Assembly (NCBI RefSeq): GCF_900105905.1
Contig: NZ_FNSV01000005.1
Span: forward strand, 7,688,001-7,752,000
Length of the DNA: 64,000 nucleotides
From: Rhodococcus koreensis
GTDB lineage: Bacteria > Actinomycetota > Actinomycetes > Mycobacteriales > Mycobacteriaceae
Direction: 5' to 3'
The translations under genes and the position numbers were made by a program. The notes under the pieces were generated by a model. It was not told the DNA's origin. It ran no database searches and saw only the letters and a list, made by a program, of their open reading frames with translations. Shown piece after piece: positions 27,519 to 35,207 of this stretch. The stretch's first letter is position 1. Each line of letters opens with the position of its first letter.

Positions 27519-27582
27519 TCGACTGTCCGCTGTCGGTGAACGCCGCGGCGTCAGGGTGCGTGGTCTGGAAGACTCCGGAGGT

Positions 27583-27930
27583 ATGGAAGCTCAGCGCAGA
27601 CTGACGCTGGTTACGGCCGCTCCCGAGGACTCGCGGGAGGAACCGCTGGTGCGTGAGCTCTACGGGCGGGTGCTCCGCGAGGCGCGCCGGGACCAGGACC
27701 GGAGCCTCGAGGACGTTGCCGCCGCCGTCGGGATGTCGAAGCAGTACCTCTCCGAGATCGAGCGCGGGAAGAAGGAGCCGTCCTCCGAAATGCTGCGCGC
27801 CGTATGCGGCGCCCTCGGTCTCCCGGTCGAACACCTGCTGTTCCGGTCCGGGCGCCGGCTCGGCGCGGCCAACCGGAACTCGGCGACCGGGAACCCGAAC
27901 CGGCAGGTGCCCACCCTGCTCGCCGCCTAG
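27583..27930 (+). CDS. XRE-family regulator, ClgR-like
   Basis: A 115-residue protein with one helix-turn-helix at about residues 25-85: RVLREARRDQDRSLEDVAAAVGMSKQYLSEIERGKKEPSSEMLRAVCGALGLPVEHLL. The phrase SEIERGKKEPSSEML closely resembles ClgR, the activator of clp genes in actinobacteria. The gene ends just 9 bp from the end of a convergent clpP pair. Its C-terminus is TLLAA, like an ssrA-type degron; as I recall, Streptomyces ClgR is degraded by ClpP through terminal alanines. ATG 27583 has its GGAGG unusually close; GTG 27556 is an alternative. A ClgR role is inferred. Confidence 0.8.
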   Translation: MEAQRRLTLVTAAPEDSREEPLVRELYGRVLREARRDQDRSLEDVAAAVGMSKQYLSEIERGKKEPSSEMLRAVCGALGLPVEHLLFRSGRRLGAANRNSATGNPNRQVPTLLAA

Positions 27931-27939
27931 CCTTCGCAG

Positions 27940-28524
27940 TCACTCCGCGACGAGCGTGTCGGCCAGGCCGTAGTCGATGGCCTCCTGAGCCGTGAGGATG
28001 CGGTCCCGGTCCGTGTCCCGGCGAAGGCGTTCGACGGTCTGCCCGGTGTGTTTGCTCAGAATGGCCTCGGTCTGCGAACGAACCCGCATGATCTCGGCGG
28101 CCTGCAGCGCCAGGTCGGAGATCGTGCCGTTGCCCTGCGTCGACGGCTGGTGCAGCAGTACCCGGGAGTGCGCCAGGACGTGCCGGTGTCCCTTGGTTCC
28201 CGCTGCCAGGAGAACCGCCGCGGCGGAGGCGGCCTGCCCCATGCAGTAGGTGGCGATGGTCGGGCGCAGGAACTGCATCGTGTCGTAGATGGCGAGCATC
28301 GCGGTCGTGGAGCCGCCGGGGGAGTTGATGTACAGCCCGATCTCCTGATCGGAACTGTCCGCCTGCAGGTGGAGCAGCTGTGCCATCACGACATTGGCGA
28401 CGCCGTCGTCGATCTCCGTGCCCAGGAAGACGATCCGCTCGTTCAGCAGTCGGCTGAAGATGTCGAACGACCGCTCGCCTGCCGGGGTGCGTTCGATGAC
28501 GTGGGGAATGGTGTATTGGGACAT
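27940..28524 (-). CDS. clpP: ATP-dependent Clp protease proteolytic subunit
   Basis: A 194-residue ClpP. Catalytic Ser in CMGQAASAAAVLL, catalytic His in HSRVLLHQPSTQG, Asp in RDTDRD near the C-terminus; INSPGGSTTAML is the conserved oxyanion/contact loop. Degrades unfolded or tagged proteins in a double-ring complex with ClpC or ClpX. An in-frame start at 28539 exists, but ATG 28524 gives the family N-terminus. It begins four bases after the stop of the other clpP, so the two probably form a mixed ClpP1P2-type complex. Whether this is the essential pair or a second pair cannot be told here. Confidence 0.93.
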   Translation of the reverse strand: MSQYTIPHVIERTPAGERSFDIFSRLLNERIVFLGTEIDDGVANVVMAQLLHLQADSSDQEIGLYINSPGGSTTAMLAIYDTMQFLRPTIATYCMGQAASAAAVLLAAGTKGHRHVLAHSRVLLHQPSTQGNGTISDLALQAAEIMRVRSQTEAILSKHTGQTVERLRRDTDRDRILTAQEAIDYGLADTLVAE

Positions 28525-28528
28525 GGCT

Positions 28529-29137
28529 TCACAATCCAATTCTCGGGGCGGTGGTGTGCGGGGCGATCTCCGCGAACGAGGACACGACGCGGTCGACGAT
28601 CCCGTAGTCGCGGGCCTCGTCCGCGGTGAACCACCGATCCCGATCGCTGTCCTCGGCGATCTGCTCGACCGGATGCCCCGTCTCCGCGGCCAGGATCTCC
28701 TGCGACTGTCGCTTCATCCGTTCGAGGCTCTCGGCTTGGATGGCGATGTCGACGGCCGTACCGCCGATTCCTGCCGAGGGCTGGTGCATCATGATGCGGC
28801 TGTGCGCCAGGCTGATCCGCTTGCCGTGGGTTCCCGAGCACAGCAGCACTTGCCCCATGCTGGCGGCGAAACCCATGGCCACGGTCACCACGTCGTTGGG
28901 GACGAGTTTCATCGTGTCGTAGATGGCCAGGCCTGCGAAGACGGAACCACCCGGCGAATTGATGTACAGCACGATGTCGCGTTTGGGGTCGGCGGCCGCG
29001 AGCAGCACCAGTTCGGAGCAGGCGCGCTCGGCCATGGCATCGTCCACCTCGCCGGTGAGGAGGATCGTGCGCTGGCGAAACAGTCTGTCCGCCAACAGGT
29101 CGCGGTAGTTCAGGTCGGGTAGTGCGGCTGTGGTCAT
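28529..29137 (-). CDS. clpP: ATP-dependent Clp protease proteolytic subunit
   Basis: A 202-residue ClpP paralog, first of the pair. Catalytic Ser in AMGFAASMGQVLL, His in HSRIMMHQPSAGIGG, Asp in EDSDRDRWF. INSPGGSVFAGLAIYD is the conserved loop. It differs clearly from the downstream subunit, as in actinobacterial ClpP1/ClpP2 heteromers. The chromosomal clpP1P2 operon is normally next to tig and clpX, which are absent here, so this may be a stress-specific second pair, possibly under the ClgR-like gene. Confidence 0.93.
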   Translation of the reverse strand: MTTAALPDLNYRDLLADRLFRQRTILLTGEVDDAMAERACSELVLLAAADPKRDIVLYINSPGGSVFAGLAIYDTMKLVPNDVVTVAMGFAASMGQVLLCSGTHGKRISLAHSRIMMHQPSAGIGGTAVDIAIQAESLERMKRQSQEILAAETGHPVEQIAEDSDRDRWFTADEARDYGIVDRVVSSFAEIAPHTTAPRIGL

Positions 29138-29175
29138 GTCTCCAGTTCTACCGCCGCGCCGGCGCAGGACCGCCA

Positions 29176-29198
29176 GTTGTCTGCTGTGGGCAGACGAC
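29176..29198. repeat. Inverted repeat in clpP upstream region
   Basis: GTTGTCTGC (29176-29184), loop TGTGG, GCAGACGAC (29190-29198), pairing 9 bp with one G-T. It starts 39 bases upstream of the clpP start at 29137 and could be an operator or a leader hairpin. The rest of the 208-bp gap to 29346 shows no gene. Confidence 0.4.
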
Positions 29199-29345
29199 GG
29201 AGTGCCGGGTGTTCGTGAATCGAGGTGACCGTGAGGAGTCCAGTGGATGAACGACCCACCACCTGTGGGTGAACTGTAAGAACAGACCGCTCGGACAGTG
29301 GAATCGGGCTCGCATGTGGGCGAAGTCGCTGGTTAGGGTTCCCTC

Positions 29346-30029
29346 ATGCACGTTCTGTTCGTCTGTAGCGGGAACGTCTGCCGCTCGCCGATCGCAGAGC
29401 GGTTGACATACGCGTACGCACTCGCCCGCGATCTGCCGCACCTCACCGCGGAGAGCGCCGGCGTCCGCGCCCTCGTGGGCTTTCCGATCGAACCCGTCGC
29501 CGCCCGCGTCATCGAGGGCCTCGGTGCGAGCGCCGACGGCTTCCGGGCGCGCCGCCTGCAGCCCGAGATGATCAAACGCGCCGACCTCGTCCTCGCGATG
29601 GCCGAGCAGATCCGGGACCGTTCGATGGAACTGCTCCTCGGGACGAGCCACTGCACGTTCACCCTGCGGGAGGCACGCAGGATCGCCGCCGCAACCGGGG
29701 CCCGCACCGTCGCCGAACTCGCGGTTGCCCGCCGGGACTACGGGACGATCGAGGAGCCGAACATCAGCGACCCGGTGGGTCTGGCCGAGTCGGCGTTCAC
29801 CGAGGTGGGCGACCGGATCGCCGCCGAGTTGATACCGCTGCTCGACGCTCTCGACCTCGACAGCGGTACGACGTGGTCGCCGGAACCGGAAGCCGAACCG
29901 GATCCCCGACCCGAGCCCGAACCCGAGCCGCTTCCCCCGGTCGTCCACCTGCCGCTGTCGCCCAGGCCGCTGATCGCGGCGCGGGCGGCGTCGTCGATCC
30001 TCGACTATCCGGTCAGCTGGACGCGCTGA
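29346..30029 (+). CDS. Low-molecular-weight protein tyrosine phosphatase
   Basis: A 227-residue LMW phosphatase. P-loop VCSGNVCRSPIAERL at residues 7-20 has the Cys-X5-Arg-Ser active site; the acid is Asp in EEPNISDPVG near residue 140. Such enzymes dephosphorylate bacterial tyrosine kinases or capsule export regulators. Residues about 175-205 are an acidic Pro/Glu-rich tail with repeats such as EPEAEPDPRPEPEPEPLPP, longer than in ordinary members (about 150-165 residues). Its 3' end overlaps the convergent sulfotransferase by 17 bp. Confidence 0.88.
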   Translation: MHVLFVCSGNVCRSPIAERLTYAYALARDLPHLTAESAGVRALVGFPIEPVAARVIEGLGASADGFRARRLQPEMIKRADLVLAMAEQIRDRSMELLLGTSHCTFTLREARRIAAATGARTVAELAVARRDYGTIEEPNISDPVGLAESAFTEVGDRIAAELIPLLDALDLDSGTTWSPEPEAEPDPRPEPEPEPLPPVVHLPLSPRPLIAARAASSILDYPVSWTR

Positions 30030-31170
30030 ACTGGTAATCGGCGAATCTCTCGTCCACCTGCTCGGCCGTCAGCCCGAACTCCTCGAGCGTGTACTTGTGC
30101 GAGGGGCGGCGGTCGCCGCTGCGGCTCTCGGCGTGCATCGCCTCCATCGCCGCCCGGGCTGGCCCACCGAGATCGAGCCCGAAGTGCGTGTAGACCCCCT
30201 CGACGGTGCCGAGCGGATCGGCCACGAAATCCCGGTAGTCGACGTCGACGAACTGGGCGGGGTCGTGCCGGGCGCGGGCCGCGGTGAACTGCTCGAGCCC
30301 CCGGGCCCACAGTTCGAGCTGACTCTCCCCGATGACGCTGCCCCGGAACTTTTCCGACCACCCTTCCGTCGCCTGTTCCGCCAGGCTGCACACCGACGGG
30401 ACGATCGTGCGCGGCGGCCGGTGGGTCTGGACGATCAGGGCGTCCGGGTAGACCGCGAGCAGTTCGTCGAGCGCGAACAGGTGACTGGGGTTCTTCAGCA
30501 CCCAGCGGCGGTCCCGGTCGGGCAGTCCGATCAGCTGCAGGTTCTTCTTGTGCCGCCGATAGGCGTTCGTCCAGTCCTGGCCCTCGAGCCAGCGGGAATA
30601 CGTCGGGAGCGACGCCAGGCACTCGTACGAGATCGACTTGAACGTCTGCCGCAGCAGTTGCCAGCACTCCTCGACCTCGCTCGCCGACATGTAGTGGACG
30701 CCCATGAATTCGGGGCGTTCGATGTGGTGGCGGCTGAAGCCCTCCTCGATCTTCTGGAACACCGGATTCGATTCCCAGGTCTCACGCGGCGGCCGGGGTT
30801 GCGGCATCTCGGTCAGCCACATCTCCAGGCCCTGATGGGACGGATCCGCGGTGAGCAGTCGGTGCAGCGCGGTCGTCCCCGTGCGGGGAAGGCCGGTCAC
30901 GAAGATGGGCCGCTCGATCCGCACGTCCGCGTGCCCGGGGTTCTGCTTCCACGCCGCCTCGCTCAGCAGCCGGGCCACCAGGGCGCCGCGGAGGAACACC
31001 CGGGACACCTTGCTGCCGAGCGGTGTCAGTTGCTCGTCGGTGTGATACGAATCCAGCAGGACGCCGAGGGCTTCGGTGTAGTCGTCCACACCGAAGTCGG
31101 TGAGACCGGTCAGCCGGGTGGCCGAGGCGTGCAGGTCCTCGACCGTGCCGACCGTGGTGCGCTCGCTCAT
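30013..31170 (-). CDS. Sulfotransferase family protein (PAPS-dependent)
   Basis: A 385-residue sulfotransferase of the bacterial Sulfotransfer_3 group. The PAPS 5'-phosphosulfate loop is FVTGLPRTGTTALHRLL near residues 90-106; WVLKNPSHLFALDELLAVYP and VQTHRPPRTIVPS carry the catalytic-region and 3'-phosphate residues; DVDYRDFVADPLGTVEGVYTHFGL is typical of the C-terminal half. It moves sulfate from PAPS to an alcohol acceptor and leaves PAP. It is last of a three-gene operon (DUF1214, SDR, this gene). PAPS-making cysD/cysNC and PAP-removing cysQ lie 3-8 kb away under a matching promoter. The acceptor is unknown. Confidence 0.88.
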   Translation of the reverse strand: MSERTTVGTVEDLHASATRLTGLTDFGVDDYTEALGVLLDSYHTDEQLTPLGSKVSRVFLRGALVARLLSEAAWKQNPGHADVRIERPIFVTGLPRTGTTALHRLLTADPSHQGLEMWLTEMPQPRPPRETWESNPVFQKIEEGFSRHHIERPEFMGVHYMSASEVEECWQLLRQTFKSISYECLASLPTYSRWLEGQDWTNAYRRHKKNLQLIGLPDRDRRWVLKNPSHLFALDELLAVYPDALIVQTHRPPRTIVPSVCSLAEQATEGWSEKFRGSVIGESQLELWARGLEQFTAARARHDPAQFVDVDYRDFVADPLGTVEGVYTHFGLDLGGPARAAMEAMHAESRSGDRRPSHKYTLEEFGLTAEQVDERFADYQFSASS

Positions 31171-31189
31171 GATGCTCCGGTTCCGTTCG

Positions 31190-31987
31190 CTAGTGGTGGA
31201 ATTCGCCGCAATTGACGTCGAGGCACTGGCCGGTCACGGCGCTCGCCAACGGGGAGGCCAGGAAGATCACGGCGTCGGCGACCTCCTCGGTCGTGGGGAG
31301 CCGCTTCAGATCGGTGTTCGCGGCGGTGTGCTCGTAGATCTGCTCGACGGTCGTCCCGTACTTTTCGGCCTGGTGCGTGAAATACTGTTTCAGCGTGTTT
31401 CCCCAGATGTAGCCGGGGGCAACGGAATTGACGCGGATTCCCAGCGGTCCCAACTCGGTGGCGAGCGACTGCGACGTCGCGAGCAGGGCGGATTTGGCCA
31501 TCTTGTAGCTGCCGTACCGTTCCTGGGAGTGCCGGAGCACCATCGAGTTGATGTTCACCACCGCGCCGTTCGCCTCGGCGAGTGCGGGAGTGAACAGCTG
31601 AGTCAGCCGTAATGCCCCGAGCACGGTCAGCTCGAAACTGCTGCGGATGTGGTCGAACTCGGTGCGGGCCAGCGGTTTCATCGACGGAACCGAGAACGCG
31701 TTGTTGATCAGCACGTCGACCGTGCCGTACGCGTCGACGGCCGCGGACACCAGGTTCTCGGCCGAGGCCTGGTCGGTGATGTCGGTCGGGACGGTCACCG
31801 CGCGCCGGCCGACGGCGATGATCTCCTTGGCCACTTCGTCGAGGCGCGACGCGGTCCGGGCGGCCAGCACCACGTCGGCGCCGGCGGCTGCGCAGCGGAC
31901 GGCGAGGGTACGGCCCAGGGCCGGTCCGACGCCGGAGATGACGACGACCTTGTCCTGCAGGAGTTGTGGAGTAGTCATGGCGGTCAT
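31190..31987 (-). CDS. SDR-family oxidoreductase
   Basis: A 265-residue classical-type SDR. Cofactor loop ISGVGPALGRTLA is a variant of TGxxxGIG; the catalytic Tyr-Lys pair is in RYGSYKMAKSALLA, and NNAF replaces NNAG. Probably oxidises or reduces an alcohol/ketone in the same pathway as the sulfotransferase. ATG 31987 overlaps the DUF1214 stop (ATGA); a second ATG three codons later is possible. Sulfotransferase starts 19 nt beyond its stop. Confidence 0.88.
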   Translation of the reverse strand: MTAMTTPQLLQDKVVVISGVGPALGRTLAVRCAAAGADVVLAARTASRLDEVAKEIIAVGRRAVTVPTDITDQASAENLVSAAVDAYGTVDVLINNAFSVPSMKPLARTEFDHIRSSFELTVLGALRLTQLFTPALAEANGAVVNINSMVLRHSQERYGSYKMAKSALLATSQSLATELGPLGIRVNSVAPGYIWGNTLKQYFTHQAEKYGTTVEQIYEHTAANTDLKRLPTTEEVADAVIFLASPLASAVTGQCLDVNCGEFHH

Positions 31988-33150
31988 CCCAGCATCCGGT
32001 CGGCCACTGCGGCCTGGCGTGCGGCGATGCGTGCAGCGAAGTCCCCGGGGGAGATCTTGTTGGAGTCGTAGTACGGCAGGCTCCGGTGGATCTCGTCGAA
32101 CTTCACGACCTCGACCCGGGGACCGTCGTCCGGGGTCAGTTCGCGGGAGACGCGCTGCCAGCGGAACTGCAGGTAGCCGCGGAGGTGTCCGACGGTGGCG
32201 ATCCAGTTGGCGACGCCGGGATTGCGCTCGCACACGACCAGACGGATGTGGTCGTCGGGATCCACCTGCGACTGTGCGACGTTCAGCGACGTCTGGTGGT
32301 TGACGTAGTCGAGGGAGATGTACCACATGCTGCCGAGCTGAAAGCCCTGGTAGGGCACGTCGGCTTTGGGGACGGTGATGACCACGGCTTCGTCCTCGGC
32401 CAGTTCGTAGTGCCCGACCGACGAGTACTGGGTGGCGAGACCGCCCGGAGTAAGCCGTGGCTCGGTCATCGTGTTCACCGGCAGGTTCAGGTAGAACCAC
32501 TCCGGGAACTGCAGCCACGTCTTCACCCGCGCGACGAGGGCCTTGCCCGCACGCGCGTACCGCTTCTCCACGGTCTCGCGGGTGAGCGGGCCCGGGGCGG
32601 TACCGACCGTATCCGCCCTGGCGATGCGAATGGTGCCGCGCCGCTGACTCCAATCGCTGTACACCTCCCGGACCACCAGTTGCGACGACCCCGGAGCGAG
32701 GGTGAAGTAGTTGCGCCGGCCCGCACTGTCGTCGGGGCCGAACCGCACCTCGAACGAGCCGTCGGGCGCGATGTCGATCTCCCGGTCGTCGAATGCCGTG
32801 ACGCTGCCGGGAACGTGTGCGGCCGTGTAATTTCCGTTCAGCACCTGGAAGCTGAGGTCCGCCGTGGTGCCGCGCAGGCCGGTGACCACGTATTCGACGT
32901 CGTCGTCGATCCGCGCACCGAAGTAGAGGGTGTCCGGGTTGTCCAGGCCCATCTTCATGTACGGGCCGGTGCCCGAGATGAACGTCGGGTGCGACCGTTC
33001 GGTGGCCCAGGCCGCGTGCGTCGTGGCGAGGATTCCGCCGGCGAGGTACTGGTAGCCCTCCAGCAGGTCCTGTTCGGTGCGGATGTGGGGGGCGCTCTCG
33101 ATCAGTTTCTCGGCCTCGGCCATGGCGTCGGCGAATGGGTCGGTCAGCAC
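31984..33150 (-). CDS. DUF1214 domain-containing protein
   Basis: A 388-residue protein with a DUF1214 region in its C-terminal half (FWYLNLP-like EWFYLNLPVNTMTEPRLTPGG and the YDSN, WRDV-like motifs). N-terminal residues contain GPYMKMGLDNPDTLYFGARID. DUF1214/DUF1254 proteins are often near catabolic genes, but their activity is unknown. No signal peptide is visible here. GTG 33150 with GGAG is chosen. It is the first gene after the box A/box B promoter and so leads the sulfotransferase operon. Confidence 0.78.
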   Translation of the reverse strand: MLTDPFADAMAEAEKLIESAPHIRTEQDLLEGYQYLAGGILATTHAAWATERSHPTFISGTGPYMKMGLDNPDTLYFGARIDDDVEYVVTGLRGTTADLSFQVLNGNYTAAHVPGSVTAFDDREIDIAPDGSFEVRFGPDDSAGRRNYFTLAPGSSQLVVREVYSDWSQRRGTIRIARADTVGTAPGPLTRETVEKRYARAGKALVARVKTWLQFPEWFYLNLPVNTMTEPRLTPGGLATQYSSVGHYELAEDEAVVITVPKADVPYQGFQLGSMWYISLDYVNHQTSLNVAQSQVDPDDHIRLVVCERNPGVANWIATVGHLRGYLQFRWQRVSRELTPDDGPRVEVVKFDEIHRSLPYYDSNKISPGDFAARIAARQAAVADRMLG

Positions 33151-33171
33151 ACCGTGCTCCTCACGAGGGGT

Positions 33172-33187
33172 GGTACAAATATGTACC
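33172..33187. promoter_or_regulatory. Box B, 16-bp palindrome before the DUF1214 gene
   Basis: GGTACA-AATA-TGTACC is a perfect 6-4-6 inverted repeat. It lies about 20-35 bases downstream of the inferred start of the DUF1214 operon transcript. A near copy is at 34238-34253 in the cysD leader. Confidence 0.6.
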
Positions 33188-33212
33188 TGCGTGGTAGAAC
33201 ATTGATGAACCG

Positions 33213-33242
33213 ACAATAGAACGTGTTCTAAGGAGTGGTCAA
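33213..33242 (-). promoter_or_regulatory. Promoter of DUF1214-SDR-sulfotransferase operon with box A
   Basis: On the minus strand: -35 TTGACC (33242-33237), 18-bp spacer ACTCCTTAGAACACGTTC, -10 TATTGT (33218-33213). The palindrome TAGAAC-GT-GTTCTA (plus strand 33217-33230, box A) fills the spacer and -10. The cysD promoter has the same -35, spacer length and -10 form. The same palindrome lies just before the iclR ribosome site, so IclR may repress itself too. Confidence 0.7.
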
Positions 33243-34165
33243 TGGGGCACGAGGACGAGATGCCCGACCGGGCGCAGGGCCGGCGGTCGCCGCCGACCGA
33301 GCGTGTGGTGCAGGTGCTGGACTTCCTGGTGGCGCGTAAGGAGCATCGCTTCGGGTTGTCGGAGCTGGCCCGGACGCTCGACATCAGCAAGCCGACGTGC
33401 CTGGGGATCCTCACCGAACTGGTCCGCGGCGGCTACCTGGTCCGGGACCCGGCCACGAAGACGTACGGCCTCGGGCCCGCCCTCATCGCGGCGGGCCGCG
33501 CGGCCCAGCAGGGGTTTGCGGCCGGGCCGGTGGCGCGCAGGCATCTCGCCGTGCTCAGCGACGAGCTCCGGACCACCTGCACTGCGTCGGCGGTGGTCGG
33601 CGACCGCATCGCCGTCCTCGAGCTGACCAGTCCGCCGGGGGTGCGGGCCGCCGCCAAGGTGGGGGAAATGTACCCGTTCGCGCCGCCCGTCGGCCTGATG
33701 TACGTGCTGTGGGACGGCGACGACGCCCTGCAGTCGTGGCTGCGCCGGGAACCGACGCTGCCGGTGCGCCTCGACCGGGACCGGTTGCGCACGGTCGTCG
33801 AGGAGTGTTCCCGCACCGGATACCTCGTCGAGACACTCACTCCCGTCGGGCAGCGCCTGCACACGCTCATGGCGGGGGTGGCCGCGCACGACCTGCCGCC
33901 GGAGTTGCGCGACGTGCTCGGCGAGATGGTGTCCAGCCTCGGGGAGCGGGTGTACCTGGACGCCGAGCACGCGGACCCCGCGTCGCCGCACCCCGTCAGC
34001 CTCATCGCGGCGCCGACGTACGACGCCGAGGGTCACCAGGCCATGGTCCTCACCCTCTATGTGGGTACCGAACTCGCGCCGTCCGAGATCGCGCGGCGGG
34101 GCAAGGCCCTCGCCGCGGCCGCGGACGCGATCACGACGGAGGTGGGTGGCCGCCGGCCGCGGTGA
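33242..34165 (+). CDS. IclR-family transcriptional regulator
   Basis: A 307-residue IclR. Winged helix residues about 17-75 (ERVVQVLDFLVARKEHRFGLSELARTLDISKPTCLGILTELVRGGYL), then an effector domain of GAF-like type (VGDRIAVLELTSPPGVR, VGEMYPFAPPVGLMYV). IclR proteins sense catabolic intermediates and repress or activate nearby operons. It sits between two operons sharing box A and box B, which makes it the clear candidate for controlling both. ATG has AAGGAG upstream. Confidence 0.9.
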   Translation: MGHEDEMPDRAQGRRSPPTERVVQVLDFLVARKEHRFGLSELARTLDISKPTCLGILTELVRGGYLVRDPATKTYGLGPALIAAGRAAQQGFAAGPVARRHLAVLSDELRTTCTASAVVGDRIAVLELTSPPGVRAAAKVGEMYPFAPPVGLMYVLWDGDDALQSWLRREPTLPVRLDRDRLRTVVEECSRTGYLVETLTPVGQRLHTLMAGVAAHDLPPELRDVLGEMVSSLGERVYLDAEHADPASPHPVSLIAAPTYDAEGHQAMVLTLYVGTELAPSEIARRGKALAAAADAITTEVGGRRPR

Positions 34166-34179
34166 CGGGCGGGCAGGCA

Positions 34180-34209
34180 TTGACCGCAATCTGAAACACG
34201 TTCTATTCT
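34180..34209 (+). promoter_or_regulatory. Promoter of cysD operon with box A
   Basis: -35 TTGACC (34180-34185), 18-bp spacer GCAATCTGAAACACGTTC, -10 TATTCT (34204-34209). Within it TGAAACACGTTCTA (34192-34205) matches the box A palindrome on 12 of 14 positions in the same orientation relative to transcription as upstream of the DUF1214 gene. Confidence 0.7.
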
Positions 34210-34237
34210 CGGAGGTGCATTCATTTTCGACCGGGCT

Positions 34238-34253
34238 GGTCCAAATATGGAAC
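34238..34253 (+). promoter_or_regulatory. Box B in the cysD leader
   Basis: GGTCCAAATATGGAAC matches the perfect palindrome at 33172-33187 on 13 of 16 positions. It lies 32 bp after box A; the other copy is 29 bp after its box A. The likely transcript start is between the boxes, so box B is in the untranslated leader. Confidence 0.6.
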
Positions 34254-34289
34254 AGCGACCGGTAAGGAACTCGCGACGAGGAGTCGCCC

Positions 34290-35207
34290 ATGACCGCACC
34301 GCCCGTGTACGAGTTGTCCCACCTCGGCGCGCTCGAAGCCGAAGCCGTGCACATCTTCCGAGAAGTGGCCGCCACATTCGAGCGACCGGTCCTGCTGTTC
34401 TCCGGCGGCAAGGACTCGGTGGTGATGCTCCACGTGGCCGCCAAGGCGTTCTGGCCCGCGCCTCTCCCGTTCGCCGTCATGCACGTCGACACCGGTCACA
34501 ACTTCGACGAGGTCCTCGAGTTCCGCGACCGGACCGTCGACCGCCTCGGCCTGCGGATGGTGGTGTCCAGCGTGCAGGACGACATCGACGCCGGTCGCGT
34601 CAGCGAGGAGACGGGTCCGCGGGCCAGCCGCAACCGGCTCCAGACCACGGCGCTGCTGCGCGGCATCCGCGACCACGGGTTCGACGCCATCTTCGGCGGC
34701 GCCCGGCGCGACGAGGAGAAGGCCCGCGCGAAGGAGCGGGTGTTCAGCTTCCGCGACGAGTTCGGGCAGTGGGATCCGCGGGCGCAGCGCCCGGAACTGT
34801 GGAGCCTGTACAACGGCAGGCATCGCAAGGGCGAGCACATCCGGGTGTTCCCGCTGTCCAACTGGACCGAACTCGACATCTGGCAGTACATCGGCGAGGA
34901 GGGGATCGAGCTCCCGTCCCTGTACTACGCGCACCGCAGGGAGGTCGTGCTCCGCGACGGAATGCTGTTGGCGCACACACGGTTCCTGACCCTGCTCCCC
35001 GGTGACGAACCGTACGAGGCCCTCGTCCGCTTCCGGACCGTCGGCGACGCCACGTGCACGGGCTGCGTCGAATCGTCGGCAACCAGCCCCGAGGCCGTCG
35101 TCACCGAGGTCGCCGCGAGCAGGCTGACCGAGCGCGGGGCGACCCGGGCGGACGACCGGATCTCCGAGGCCGGCATGGAAGACCGCAAGAAGGAAGGCTA
35201 CTTCTGA
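34290..35207 (+). CDS. cysD: Sulfate adenylyltransferase subunit 2
   Basis: A 305-residue CysD. PP-loop LLFSGGKDSVVMLHVAAKAF (residues about 35-54) activates sulfate with ATP to APS; MHVDTGHNFDEVLEFRD and FGGARRDEEKARAKERVFSFRDEFGQWDP are family signatures, and the end REGRATDRD-like part reads EAGMEDRKKEGYF. Works with the GTPase CysN, encoded next with a TGATG overlap. The usual sulfate-assimilation reductase genes are absent, so this copy appears to serve PAPS production for the neighbouring sulfotransferase. Confidence 0.93.
   Translation: MTAPPVYELSHLGALEAEAVHIFREVAATFERPVLLFSGGKDSVVMLHVAAKAFWPAPLPFAVMHVDTGHNFDEVLEFRDRTVDRLGLRMVVSSVQDDIDAGRVSEETGPRASRNRLQTTALLRGIRDHGFDAIFGGARRDEEKARAKERVFSFRDEFGQWDPRAQRPELWSLYNGRHRKGEHIRVFPLSNWTELDIWQYIGEEGIELPSLYYAHRREVVLRDGMLLAHTRFLTLLPGDEPYEALVRFRTVGDATCTGCVESSATSPEAVVTEVAASRLTERGATRADDRISEAGMEDRKKEGYF

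Noticed and set aside
29138..29345. ClgR consensus site upstream of clpP
   Set aside because: I looked for CGC-type half sites with the proper spacing and found none convincing; only an unrelated inverted repeat is present.
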